Part shown: piece by piece, positions 34,770-47,112 of the stretch | Numbering within the stretch: position 1 is the stretch's first letter | How the letters are laid out: every line of letters starts with the position of its first letter | Source of the DNA: Lineus longissimus | Taxonomy: Eukaryota > Nemertea > Pilidiophora > Heteronemertea > Lineidae | DNA length: 64,000 bases | Direction of reading: 5' to 3' | NCBI RefSeq assembly: GCF_910592395.1 | Contig: NC_088316.1 | Coordinates: forward strand, 15,064,001 to 15,128,000 | Position numbers and translations under genes: made by a program | Notes under the pieces: model-generated | What the model saw: the letters and a program-made list of their open reading frames with translations, nothing else | Databases searched by the model: none | What the model was told of the DNA's origin: nothing

Positions 34770-37225
34770 GCAACTTCTCCAGTGCAGTCAAATAGAAGAG
34801 AGCATTCCATGAACAAGGGCCATTCAAACAACTTTCCAAAGATAAGGTAGGGAATTTGGGTGTACAGTTCAGCTTTAAGACACTGATGTGCACAAATTGG
34901 GCCTTGATTGGTTGGCATCATCTAGAGTGGCGTGCACCATAGAAGTGATTGAACTCCCCAATTTGAAAGCTCTAGCACGCTGCTAACAAGGTTATGTGCC
35001 AACGTGCAGAATGCCGCAATAATTTCATCAATAACGCTTCTATTTGTAAATTTCGTATTCATGGAGTCGCGTGGTGTCCTTCGGAATGTCAAACATGCAC
35101 AATTGTCGATAAAGATTGGGCACTGATGAAGCTGATTTGCATTATTTCATTGGTTGCATGTTTCTCGCCATAACTTATTCTCAAGGTGATTCATGGAGTT
35201 GTGATAAGAAGGAAAGCTCAAAACTAAATTACAAGTTATCATGATTTCTCTTTGTTTTTCTGGATGCGGCATTATCACACAAGGGGTTAATGTAATTGGA
35301 CCACACTAAAACTTTTACTCGCCAACTACAGGACTTGAAAAAAATGAAAGACCTGATTCAGACATTTTTGAAATGATGTCAAGTAACCACCATCCATCCC
35401 CGCTGCAAGACAAACACAACCCCGAGAAATTTTCCGCTGACATCAATTTTTTATCAAAGGTAGCCAGCGCGCCATTTCAAATTCAAGTTGCCTCTGCACT
35501 CTTACTCAAGCAGACGTCAAACCAATCACTACAATAGCCACATCACCATTCCCTAAACCAAGGCACGCCCCTCGCCAAGACATACGCACCCCATGAATGA
35601 AATTATCCGCCGCCATCAAAACTAAATGATGGATCTGTAGAGTTTTTAGCAGAAGCTATTTTGGCCCGGAAATGATCCAGTGATGATGTTTACATAATGA
35701 AGTTTTGCTTGTGATGGGCGCAGTGGAAAGCTGCCTTTCATCACAGTGCCATTGGGAGACAGGAGAAGGGTAGCCATCTATCGGAATCCCAAAAGTAGAG
35801 AATGCACTTTTTTTCAAGAGACATTGACTCTTTTTCCGCAGCCCTAGCTCTCTAGGGCAGCGAAGCGAATTTTAAGTTATTGAAAGCATATCTCAAGTGT
35901 ATTTCCATTGGAATTTAATTTCCTCAAACAAACTTTAAAAACATATGATGTATGAACTTCCCCTTTTTCTTCTTCTTCAATATCAAGAATTTCAAAGAAA
36001 TAAAGTCATTATATTCCCTGACTAAATTTGTTCTTCACCTGATTCACCGGTGAACGATATTTCTGAAAGTGTTTTTTCAATTTTGTTTCAACTCATAGAT
36101 AGCAAATCGGGATTTGGTCATATCATGACAGAGACACACAGGGAATGGGCTTGCACTGTTTTCCAATGTCTGCAGCTGGCCTAAAGTACATGCAGTACCA
36201 AGCTGCACCAAGTTAGTGTTCTTTCCTAATGAAAAACAAAAAAGGGATGAGACAAGACAAGAATATATCCGCAGTGTTTACTGAGCAGTAAATTGAGTTA
36301 TAACCTTCGTCCAAAATTCTCTTAAAGCAGAGAGCTGTCTGTATAGTAAACAAACAGACAAGGCGATGATCACACTGATGCATTCATTGCATGTTTGAAT
36401 AAACTGAGTTCAGTGAACTGGGGTTTAGTTTCAAATTTGGCCATGGTGGCGCTAGCATTGACGGACCGACCCCAGTGACCGGACCACTCCCTATGAGACG
36501 CCACTCCGCCACACTCAGGAATTCTCTCAGTTTTGTTGATGACGCAGCAATGAAATGTCTTAACGTCTCTGGAGAGTGGTGGGTGTTGGCATGAGACTGA
36601 AGAAGAGAACATCAAAGGAATAGGAGGCGTTTCCTTCAATAAAAGCGAAAACTTGACGAATGAAGGAAGGCATGGTAATGATAAGAACATATGGTAATCC
36701 CTGTGTGACTGCAATGAAGCTGTCATCATTGGCAGTGGGACCAACAGTCACTGTGCACAATACTCAACACTTCAGCCTTGAAGTGTTAATACAATAGTAC
36801 AACGAGCCGCATCACGCTTCTGGTCTCCCGGGCCCCTTGACCGATTTGCGAAAACACAACGAATGAATAAAGACACGATATGACTACAATATGGCTATAT
36901 GGAGATTGTTAGCCTAGAATTAAGTCAGATCAATAGTTCTTGGAGAGAATAGCGCAATAAGCACAGTACAATGGGAACAGTCACGAAATATACAAGGCAT
37001 GTCTCCCAACACTTCAATTTTTCAGAAACCAGAAGAAAAGTAACATCTATTTTCTCCTACTTTGTTGATTCATTAGAGAAGTTCATATTTTTTGCATATG
37101 TGACTTTTTGTCGCATCATGTCATCCGCTCGGCCAACTGAAAACACTGAGGCTATCTGAATCACATCTTATACAACTATTGAAAAAATGTCATAAGTCGA
37201 GTTATCCATGGTAATACGTCTCATT
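34770..37225. other. No gene seen; one small hairpin
   Basis: The longest frame is 124 codons on the minus strand (36370-36744), overlapping another minus-strand frame. It is not recognisable. A perfect 7-bp hairpin, GCCCTAG-CTCT-CTAGGGC, lies at 35841-35858. Confidence 0.4.
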
Positions 37226-37395
37226 GAGCCTTTCACATGAACAACCAAAAACACCAAGGCCATCCAAATTGCTTCTACCACTTCCAAGAACTAACAAGAA
37301 ATATTGCATGCAAGTCTAGTCTTGTCTTATCGTGCCTTTCACATGACCAACTCAAAAGGCTATAAGACCAAGGCCACCCAAATTACATTCTCCAA
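37226..37395. repeat. Diverged ~105-bp tandem duplication
   Basis: GCCTTTCACATGAACAACC ... CCAAGGCCATCCAAATTGC (37229-37274) is repeated as GCCTTTCACATGACCAACTC ... CCAAGGCCACCCAAATTAC (37334-37386). Only two copies are visible. Confidence 0.65.
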
Positions 37396-38340
37396 TAAGA
37401 CACAAAATGACCCCGAGGGAGATTGACTCCTGATATGATTATCAGATGTTCTTTTCAGCAGTATTTCGTATTTGTCACCGGTAACAACCAGTTCCAAGGT
37501 GGCAATGACCATATTTGCCACAGTCATCAAACACGAGACATCTGACAATATCTCAAAGCCTTTTTGTGACTCTTCAGTCATATTGCAGTGACCTGTTGTG
37601 GCAAATAGAAGAACATGTATCCATCAAAATTGACCTGAATGGTCTACAACACTGAAGCAGGGTTGAAAGATGGTATAAAGTGTTATCACAGAACAACTGA
37701 TTTCATTCTTGTCCAACCGTCTTGGTGTCTATTAAAGCATACTTGTATTCATGCACAACCTGTGGATGATCCTTTTTTGGGACACCCTCTATAATATGTG
37801 GGAAGAACCCTCAATATCATTAGTGATTCATATATGTCTTCTGCCCACACTTATTACTTATTCCATGCACCGACACTGGTGGCTACTCCTTGTCAACTTT
37901 TATTAGGAATGCAGTCACACAGTTATGACAGTGAGAAGTAACGCCCAAAGGTTCCCTAGAGATGTTGAATAAGACCAAGCCAGAATGTAGCATGTCAAAA
38001 TTTCCGGGCAGATGGACATCTTGTCAGTGCGATGACTGTCTGTGGAAGTCTGACTTGAAGCATCTTGAAATATCAAAGTCTGTAGACACTTTGCTTCTTG
38101 GTCTACACTTGGAGAGAGTGGTCCTGAAAGGCGTAGTGACTAAAACCTTGACGGACCAAGCACTCAAAGTTTTCATGACAATTCCTTGTAAAGTTCTTCA
38201 TCATAGCTTCTCTGTGGTACAACATTTCTTCAGTCTGAGTCACCAGATGGGTTAATTTCAGCACCCTCTTGGGTCTAATCATTCACCTGTCCTCTACAAG
38301 TGACCATGATCTTTGACCATGTTGATCGATTGCTTTCAAT
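37396..38340. other. No gene seen; possible solo transposon end
   Basis: TTTTTTGGGACACCCTCTAT at 37773-37792 looks like an isolated mariner-type terminus, but no partner end was found upstream. A 97-codon frame at 37962-38255 is not recognisable. Confidence 0.35.
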
Positions 38341-38364
38341 ATAAGATTAATTCTTCTACGACAT

Positions 38365-38865
38365 CACCTAGAAATCCCCTGACACCAATAAGTCACCTTG
38401 AAGGAAAGAACAAGCAAGACTTCCAAGCGAGAGATAAGGTAAATTTGATGAAAGGCAAGGTCGCTGACCAACTCTGGCACACTGGTGACCATGTCCCAGG
38501 TTGCAGACATGTGGAGGGAGGCTGAGTCTCCCTTACCTTTGAGAGCAATACGTCAATAGAAATAGCTGAAGAAATTGTCAAAGTCAGAATATCTACTGAA
38601 GAGAGACAATCACTATGACCTTTTCTGAGTGCATGGGTAGTCATGATCCCTGTCCGAGACTGGCGCAGTGAGGCTAAAGTCCTGGGCACTCTCGATGACA
38701 ACGCCACCCTTGAAACCCTCAGAGACCAATAAGTCACTTGAAGGAGTTGACAACAATATCTCTGATAAGCAGAGAAGGTAGATTTGATGAGGGAAGACCA
38801 GACAAGGTCAATGAGACGGTATTTGTGTGTCTGGTCGAGACTTAGTGAGGCCAAGATTACAACTC
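38365..38865. repeat. Diverged tandem duplication, ~341-bp period
   Basis: ACCAATAAGTCACCTTGAAG at 38384 recurs as ACCAATAAGTCACTTGAAGG at 38725. The following blocks also correspond: GATAAGGTAAATTTGATGAA against GAAGGTAGATTTGATGAGGG, and CAAGGTCGCTGAC against CAAGGTCAATGAG. A 153-codon minus-strand frame (38393-38854) spans both copies. Its length seems to come from the repeat and it has no known domain. Confidence 0.6.
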
Positions 38866-39752
38866 GCTCACAACCGTTGTAATGTGATCAGAGACATCAG
38901 ATCTTCTACATTCAGCTGATGATACTGACCATCTTGTTGGCAACTACAAACTGCTTCTCTCACAATAATAGTTATATGACGCTCAGCTCTCTCAAGACGG
39001 CCAAGAGTCATCAGAGGGAATGGGGAGTGTGATCTATGCCCTCGCAAGGTCAGGTGGGGTGATCTTGAGGCAGTAATGGCCACATGGAAATGATGATAAA
39101 ACTACATTGACTGACCCATTAAAAGGTTAGCTATTCAACAGGCTATGAGTCACATCTACTTCTGAGAGCACAAAATGTAACTGTCCCCTTGAGGACTGAG
39201 AATCACCTCTGGAAATGAGCAATCTATTGCATTGCAAGGTCAAGGAGCATAATCTTCAACCAATCCTTCACTGTACTGGCTTATTTGTGACAGCCACAAA
39301 ATAAAGGTTTGAAATGTCCAATACCGTCCACAGGAGAAATTGCCATGATGCTAAGTGGATGAGAGTTCTGCGACAAAGTAGCCCTCACTCCTCTGAGGGT
39401 TAAAACAAATAAATTGCTGTAAACATCTCATGATCCTCATGAGGTGATGAAGAATGATGTATCTTGGAATTAGGCATTCATTTCTTGGAAAAATCTATCA
39501 AAATATACATCTCATTCAAAGCTAGCTTCTTTAATCACCGATGAGGCAAACCGAGTGAACAGTAAGTGCCTTAATATTTATTACTTCAAACACAGCGACA
39601 GCCACTTGTTGGTTCAAATAGCAACGTTATTACTGTATGAGTCAAATATAACACGCAATTGACTGTTGACTTCTGGTACAGAGCAGTCACAAATGATGAA
39701 GTCATTTGTACTTAGACGAAATTTGCCAAAGCCAGTGTGATGTTCATACACA
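38866..39752. other. No gene seen
   Basis: Only a 71-codon frame and no repeats. Confidence 0.4.
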
Positions 39753-39828
39753 TGATGGACGACTGATGATGACTATGACGGATGACGGACACTGCGGTAT
39801 TGTATAGACTCCCCTAAGGTGAGCCAAA
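39753..39828. mobile_element. Decayed 3' end of the Helentron-like family
   Basis: A broken GAC-type tract (GATGGACGACTGATGATGAC, then GACGGATGACGGAC) leads into CTGCGGTATTGTATAGACTC and CCCTAAGGTGAGCC. This aligns with GCCACGGTATGGGATAAGCT and the terminal hairpin at 12424-12466. The left stem is mutated and the loop is shortened, so the hairpin no longer folds perfectly. Confidence 0.6.
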
Positions 39829-42800
39829 AAGTGCTGAATGAAGCAACATCTAGTTGAATAAATTTCATGCCAAATAATCTTGGTTGTTGACAGGCGATGA
39901 CGGAGTATGAATAATTTTCATCACGGGCAGTCAACAAGCAGCGTAATTTCAATATTGCCAATAGGTAATCACAGCCTTTTCTTTTATTCTGAAGGTTTGG
40001 GAGATTTTTGAGGTCGATTGGCACTTCCGATAGCAAGCACTATTGATGCCTTGTTTTTTTCGGACATGAAATCTTGAATTCTTTTATTCTTGGGGGCAGA
40101 CATTTCAAGGTCATGGTTATCTTCTTGTTGAGATTTCCGATGGCAACATCACTATATTGACATGTCGGCATCGGGGGACCTAAAGACGAATTATTTGCTG
40201 TGTAGTTTCAAGCTACGGCCACTAAGAATTACACACGACTGCACGCACAAAATATCCTACAAAACGACCAAAACCCAAAGGATCCACTGGCAAAAAAATC
40301 ATCGAACATCACTTGTTGCCCAGCCATATTGACATTTTGTAACCACTTCAGTCTTTAATCTTCGCCATCAAATGTCGCGTACAGAATCTTCAAACAGCAC
40401 ACAGCGTATCTGCCATGAATATCTAATGAGATCTATCATTGGCTTATATTGTGTTTGATGTTGTCCGTAAAGGGAGTAATCATTATGATGTTTACTGACA
40501 GGGAGTGCTTGCCTAAGTCCTATTACGAGGCAATCGCTATTGCGCTGACGATTGAGAGGTTTTGCTCGCTTCACATGATAAAACATATAATTGGCATATC
40601 GAGATGCAGGAAGGAAATTTGTCCAGAGGTGGGCTAAAAGTCACTTTGAAATACTTTTTAAAAGGCTTCAAGCAGGTTTGATTGATCTCAATTTCTAAGG
40701 AAGATTGTTTTGAAATTGAGAGTTTTTGGAAATGTAGTGGGATCAAGATAGCTGTGTCAGCATTATTCCAGCTTTGGATGCACTCAACCCCTAAACCTGA
40801 GGCTGCGTATCAGTAGGCTGCCAAAATAGACCAGGGAAAAGCTAAGTAACTGAGTAGTCTAAGGCTTTGCCTAAGATCTCAGTGGAACCACTTCTCAAAC
40901 CAAATATATGACTAGCACTGGGTGATATTTCCCGGCCAGGTCCGGACACATCTTTGATCTAACACTAACCATAATTACTAGTTTCTTTCCTCACTTCTCA
41001 AAGTGACCCACATTCATGCTCCAAGGGGACCCTCATCACGGAAAAACCCTCATGAAGAATGAATCAACAGCAGCACTAATAGATTGTGAACGTGGACAGA
41101 ATACCGACAGGCTAATCATTGTTCTTGCAACGCCAAGTGAGAATTTACATTGTGGAATAAGAGAAGTTGTTGTTATTTGGACATCAAAATAAACCAAACA
41201 AATATACGAAAACACACACACAAAACTCCCTTGGCCATGGTCAAGAACAGAACTGTCAAATTTTCCACTACAGGGTCAACACCATAACCGTTAGCCCATA
41301 CCATTCCGGTGCCTACTAATGTCCTATTTGAGTAATGCGACCGGTCTTTAGCCATGAGATCTTGCCAACGATACGAGCAAATACAATCAAAATTCAATAA
41401 TTACGACCGAAAGATCAAAGCTAATTAATCACGAATAGTTAATTACGGGCGCATCCTGCCCAGGGTAGAGATTGGGCCGATATTGGATAGTTAATTACTC
41501 TGTTTGCGCGGGGAGGCAGTTTGCTACCGCGATTGAGGCAAGTCTATCAATTTAAGTTTGCTTTAGCTGCGATAGCACTTTATCAAGATGAAACCATCAT
41601 TGGGCCGGCTTTTGTGTGAATCGTGATGAACGGATCAGATTCTAGGAAGTTTGTTATGCCATTCTTCTCTTTCCTTCTTTAGTTGTTCTTTACGGTAAAC
41701 CTTGACACATGTTCCTGACTGTATTATCTCTAAGAGGAGTTTAAACTCGACCAATGGGTTCTGCAGACGTACTTCCATTTGAAATGTCTGGCATAAGACG
41801 TTTGAAGTGTTTTGAAGGTTACCACTTGACTGGTAAACTTACTGTGTTCAAGGAAGGGAGATTTAGATTTTTGCCTCTCACTGCTTGGGGTATATTTCGC
41901 CAGCCCTCAAAAATGAACTAGTCATATTATAGCCTGTTTGTATCTTATAGAAAACACAGAAAACAGGTATACTCCAATTTCATCGACTCTGAATATCAAA
42001 TTCAAGTAAGATATCAAGCAAACATGGTCGATTGATGTAATTCAGCATGTTCAGTTTGAATCAACAAAGGGCTGGTTAAAAGTTGATGGTTTTGCTTCAA
42101 TTTCATTGTGATTAACCAACTGGTCTTATATCAATGAAACTAGAGTATCGTCTTTATCAGCACTTGAACAGAACAGCACTTTTAACTCATTTTTCGAAAG
42201 AACTGTTTTCATTTCTGCAAAGTAACATTCGATCCTGGACTATCGCGTTACATCTTGATGGCACTGTGGCAGTGATCAATTGGAACCTACTCTGCGAGTC
42301 TGACAAAAATTGCATCCTATTTCCCCAAATCAAGAAACGGCATTAGTTTTCATCACCACCACTTAATTGCTCGTAGCAGGGAGCAAAAATGCCAATAATT
42401 CCTCCTTTTGTTGAAGAGCTCGTATTTGACTCGATATCTAATTCCTGGCGATGTTTTTGCAAATCAACTTAATTTATCTGGTGACCGTTTTTGCTGATTA
42501 TTGAAAGGATTATTGGGTATTTTTATGCCTGGTGTTTTGCTGTCTGTCGCTTATTGAGCCCAGAGGCAGGGCAGATGACGGTGCCCACGCACATGTGACA
42601 CAAAACACAAAACATGCTTTGTTCTGTTGTCATTTTGGCGCCAGGCATCTTGACGTCTTAACACAGCAAGCCTCTGGAGAGAAGTCTGAAAACTTGTTGC
42701 ATTGAGAATGTGGAACTTGCTCGGCTTAGAGATTCAAGAGCTAAAAACTGCACGACAGCCTTCCTGACAATATCACGCCATTTAACTCGATACATACTTA

Positions 42801-43205
42801 CTCCCTCGGAAACATGCATAAGGAGGAGTCATGTTGTAGGCCCTGTTTGCAAAAGGATGCATGGCAGCTATTTCAAGGATACATTTCCAAAACTTACATG
42901 AGTAAAACATTTCCATTCCTAAACTTTGCAATTGGATCCCTCGTATGAATATCAAGCTCGATAAAAAGGGGTTAACAGTATCTTATAATATCACCCCACT
43001 CCCTCCCAGAGGATGTCTAAATGGGCCATATTTCACATATGTTCATTGGGCAAGTTCAGCCATGTATACCAGTGTTCCCCTCCCCAAAGATTATTGTTCA
43101 GTCTGACTTGCCGCTATCTTAGATTGCCTGTCTTGATGCCGGTTGGTTCTTCATCCATCATCGGTGCTATCAGGCGGTGCTGATGGGCGCTTGCCTCATT
43201 AACGC
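39829..43205. other. No gene seen
   Basis: Frames of 60-87 codons, none recognisable. A weak ~100-bp repetition may occur at 39980-40165 (TTTTATTCTGAAGG ... CTTCCGATAGCAAG against TTTTATTCTTGGGG ... TTTCCGATGGCAAC). Confidence 0.4.
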
Positions 43206-43483
43206 AATTAGCTCAAGTTAGATACGGAGCTGCTCGGTATTTATCAAGTTACAAAAGTCCTTTTTCTTCTCCACATTTTTTGAGGCCTTGGTCAAATGTC
43301 AACTTTTCTAGACACCAAAACTAATCAGATTTAAAGCAATATAATTAGCTCAAGTTAGATACGGAGCTGTTCGGTATTTATCAAGTTACAAAAGTCCTTT
43401 TTCTTCTCCAGATCTTTTTGAGGCCTTGGTCAAATGTCAACTTTTCTAGACACCGAAACTAATCAGATTTAAAGCAATATAAT
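43206..43483. repeat. Recent 137-bp tandem duplication
   Basis: 43206-43342 and 43343-43483 are two head-to-tail copies beginning AATTAGCTCAAGTTAGATAC. They differ at only about five positions, including CTGCTCGG against CTGTTCGG, a CACATT/CAGATCT difference and CCAAAA against CCGAAA. The low divergence makes this one of the youngest events in the window. No protein reading. Confidence 0.95.
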
Positions 43484-45480
43484 GAAGCCCATGGTTTTGA
43501 TTCATGTGATGCAAAGTTTTAAAGTGGGTTAAAGAATAACTGTTATTCTGAACTAAATCAACATTCAAAACTCTCCAAAGATTGCACAAACATCTTAATC
43601 GACAAAAATCCACCACGTCTTGAAGTATTTCTATTCATTATCCCGACACACAACTCTAGACGCAGTTTGATAAAGTGCTTCAATCCGAAAATCAATGTTC
43701 TTTTTTTTGCCGCGAAAATAAATGCACGTATATCGTGATTATTTAATACCACGCTGACAGGATCAGATACGCGGGATTTCCTCACGAACGAAGAGATGAC
43801 ATTTTTCATCTGTCGTTTCAAATCCGTCGGGACAGCGCAGGTTGAATATTTATGATAAAGGGGACGAGCAATGACTTTTATTCTGGAATTGATCTTTTGA
43901 TTCAGGGCAAAAACTGCCTCTGAGATATCTTTAGCCATAAAACAAAAATGCCCCCGAGAGTTCAGGGCATTCAATGACAATTAACCATTTGCTGCAGACG
44001 ACGTGTACAGCACGTCGTGTTACATGTCCGTATCATGTGTGGACGACGTACATAGCATGTCATGCTCTACTACAAGGTGGCCAAAGGATCAAAGGACTAT
44101 CTATTCACATTCGGCAGGACTTCAAAAAAGTGTTGATCCCTCCAACCCACCAACGCTCACTATCTATGTCGCCTGCCTCAAAGGTGAATGCCGCATCACC
44201 CAGACTTATCTTCGAAAAAAAAACCATCATGAATATAAACTATGCCATCAAACGACCCTCTATGTGAGCCATTATTGACTCGATTCGATTCTCATTTCTC
44301 ATGCAAGTAATTTAAACCGAGACAATCCTTCAATGGCGAGCCAGACAGATGAGACAATGCGTTAGGCATTCTAATCAGAAATAAGGCCATTTCTCAACAG
44401 TGCATGAAGTCGGAGGTGATTTTCACAGGGAGCAGACCATACTGTACCAGTCAGCACAGGCCAACAGAAAAGCCATATTCCCACTTGTCCTGGGTAGTTG
44501 ATTCTTGTTTCATTAACAAATGAACTTTACGCTGTCAGTTCCATCAAGCACAACACAAGGTGCAAATAGTGAATTCAATCCCTCCTATTCTAGAGACCAG
44601 GCATGACAAGTCTTACTCCTACTCTCAAATCCCTTCGGAGATGGTCACATCTGACTTTTGTCATTTCGATTAAACTGGACACAAAAGATTTTCTGTATCT
44701 GATATTAAGTCAACGTCAAGAATGGCAAAGTTGACTTTGTGGCCTTCTTTTCTTAAATCAACAAGTCGTATGAAAAAAAACACGATCCCTCCAGATCAAT
44801 CCGCCTTTAATAGCATTTTCCTAGTATACACAAACTCATGCCGTTCAAATCATAAGAATTCCATCGAAAAAAACACGCACATTTTGATTTTCAATTTTCT
44901 GCCTGGTAACTTTGCGATATTGATGTACGATGGTCGAGCGCCTGGTTTGATTGACTGATCTGTCGTGTGATCTATGAGGCGTGTGACGGAGGTGGAGTGG
45001 ACGGCCCAGGAGAGTTTAGGGCGATCGGTCGCATTCGATACATCTGGATGTATTGTGTTATCAAACGTTTCGATTTTACATTTTACAACCAAAATTCAGA
45101 CTATTGGCGGAGCTAAGGCCAAAGATCCTTGCACTGCATTGCTAACCAGCAGATTTCAAGTTTTCAACCTTTTTTTTCAAATGGTAAGAATTAAACTGCC
45201 CGAAAATCTCCAGTGTACAGTATTAGCCCTCTTGACAAAAATCGGCTTACTGATAATGGTGCACACCTGTCATCAACACTTCATACTCCTGCAGAAGCTC
45301 ACTAAAAGAAGTAGTTCACATTTTATTTGTCATTTCATCCATATTGACAGTATTATCATCTGTTACAGATATTGTCATGGAGATATCAGGTCAAAGATGG
45401 GAAGAGGAAGACGCTGAATTGGGTAACATTTCTCATGTCAAATTCAGTAGAAGTAGGGTCTCTCTCAGCCGTGTTTCAGA
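43484..45480. other. No gene seen; one short hairpin
   Basis: Frames of 140 codons (43558-43980, minus) and 147 codons (44974-45417, plus) are among the longest in the window but match nothing I know, and the second overlaps an antisense frame. ACGACGTG-TACAG-CACGTCGT at 43998-44018 is a perfect 8-bp hairpin. Confidence 0.35.
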
Positions 45481-45760
45481 CAGCAAATAATCTGTAGTCA
45501 TAACGCGTCTCGTCGTTGTTATCTTCCAAATCCCCATCCCAACAGGTGATGGCGGAGCTATCGTTAGACGATTCATCCGTTAGCGCTCTAATGACGATCA
45601 CCTGATCTAATGGCCGCAGAAAGCGACCGGGGATCTACGGCTATTCACCGCCTTAATGGACGTCTTATGCAAATGACAATGGCTCAATTTGGGGGCCGAC
45701 GTGATGGCTTTCTGGAAGGTTTAATGGTTGATGGCATTTACTCCTCGGTGACTGAGACAA
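45481..45760. promoter_or_regulatory. Candidate cis-regulatory cluster (octamer, E2-boxes, TAAT sites)
   Basis: About 185 bp contain CAGGTG (45543), TAATGA (45589), CACCTG (45599), TAATGG (45608, 45654, 45722) and a perfect POU octamer ATGCAAAT (45667). CG content is locally raised. The set resembles animal neural or developmental enhancers. A 79-codon frame starting at 45610 overlaps it and is probably incidental. This rests on motif spacing alone, so confidence is low. Confidence 0.25.
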
Positions 45761-46498
45761 TAGTTCTGTTGCCCAAAGCAATCTATTCCTTCCCTCTCCT
45801 GCCCTGGATAGCAAGCAGACGATTGTTTGTTTGTAAACAAAGTTGGTGAATATTGTTGCAGGAGACTCTAATGGATTACTTACTCAAACTGGTAACATAA
45901 CAACGGTCTGTAAAGAATGGTGGAAGTTTAATGCAGTTGACAAAGATAGCACATTGTTGTTAAAGATTTAGATGGATCATTTATAGAAGAAGCAACAAGT
46001 CAAGGACATCTTCGACTTACTTCGCAAAGAGTGATGGATATTTATAGTTGCTGAGAGTGGCTTTAAACACTCCCATGTTCCAAAGATAGACTCCTCAACA
46101 AACTTTCCCAAAAATATGCAATTTGAAAGCAAAACATGCTCAAAATTTCCAATCAAGTTTTTTGAGACAAGCCTTTTTTACCAACTGCTCATGAAACTGT
46201 CTTTAAAAGTTATTGATATTTTCAAACAGAAAATCTCGGAAAATCCCTTCAGCGTCTCGACTATGACAATATCACGATGCATTCTCAGCGCTACTCTCAA
46301 AAGACCCATCAATCACGTTGTCTGTCATCACCTAATTTTGAATGCCTTCAGATCAATCTATTCTCAATAATGAAAATGAACGTCAAGTCTTAAAGGCTAG
46401 CAAGGAAGAGATTTCCTCTCATTTGAAGTCAATATCTATTGTCGACTGCCACTTTTTGTGGGCATTTTACTTTTGCAGTTTTCACGAATGATATCGAT
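45761..46498. other. No gene seen
   Basis: One 84-codon frame at 46116-46370, not recognisable, and no repeats. Confidence 0.4.
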
Positions 46499-46552
46499 AA
46501 GTAAAGCGCTTTGAGAGAGTACAGTTGTACAAAGCACTTTATAAGAACTTAT
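46499..46552 (+). mobile_element. L2/CR1-like LINE 3' end fragment, plus strand
   Basis: AAGTAAAGCGCTTTGAGAGA is followed by GTACAAAGCACTTTATAAGA. This is the same box order (AAAGCGCTTTGAG, spacer, AAAGCRCTTTATAA) as the minus-strand copy at 26741-26830. The spacer contains GTACAGTTGTAC, a short palindrome that could form a hairpin. No simple-repeat tail and no coding part remain. Confidence 0.5.
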
Positions 46553-47010
46553 CTCAAACATCATCTGACTGACCGCGCAATTAGCAAATCATATAATTTC
46601 TGACGGCACATGATGGACTACGCATACCTACAACATTTAGTCGATGTTATCTTTGCCAATGTCCCATTAGCAGAACACGATTGACCGTCAGACGATGAAC
46701 GATTACAGTCACGCTGAGTGACGGCCGACGGCTCATGCATAAAATTGGAGGAATCGAATTTAGATTTCGATGAGATTTCGATTGTGTAGACAGAGGCACA
46801 GCATCATTTTCATCTCCTGAATATATTCCGGACGGCTCTCATTAAAGTGCAAAGTCGCTCGTGTGAAGGTTGGTCCGCCTGAGTGAAATTTGCATTTTCA
46901 AATTACGTACTCAATGAACAGCTACCGTAAACTGCAAAGTTTATAACGGGTGTTTTATTTTCACAGACTTTGTGAATAGCCTTGATTTGCAGACTTGCCC
47001 AAGATTTATG
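46553..47010. other. No gene seen
   Basis: CG-containing unique DNA without frames or repeats that I can support. Confidence 0.4.
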
Positions 47011-47112
47011 CAATTATTCTTAGTTGGTACAATGAATATTCTGATCAATCCCATTTTCAGCCAGACCCCAAACTCGGCAGTTATTCCTGGTTGGTACGAT
47101 GCGTATTCTGAA
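47011..47112. repeat. 67-bp-period duplication
   Basis: TTATTCTTAGTTGGTACAAT then GAATATTCTGA at 47014 recurs as TTATTCCTGGTTGGTACGAT then GCGTATTCTGA at 47081. Two copies only. Confidence 0.55.

Noticed and set aside
37773-37792. TTTTTTGGGACACCCTCTAT as one end of a complete mariner-type MITE
   Set aside because: No matching inverted end was found within several hundred bases on either side, so it is noted only as a possible solo end.
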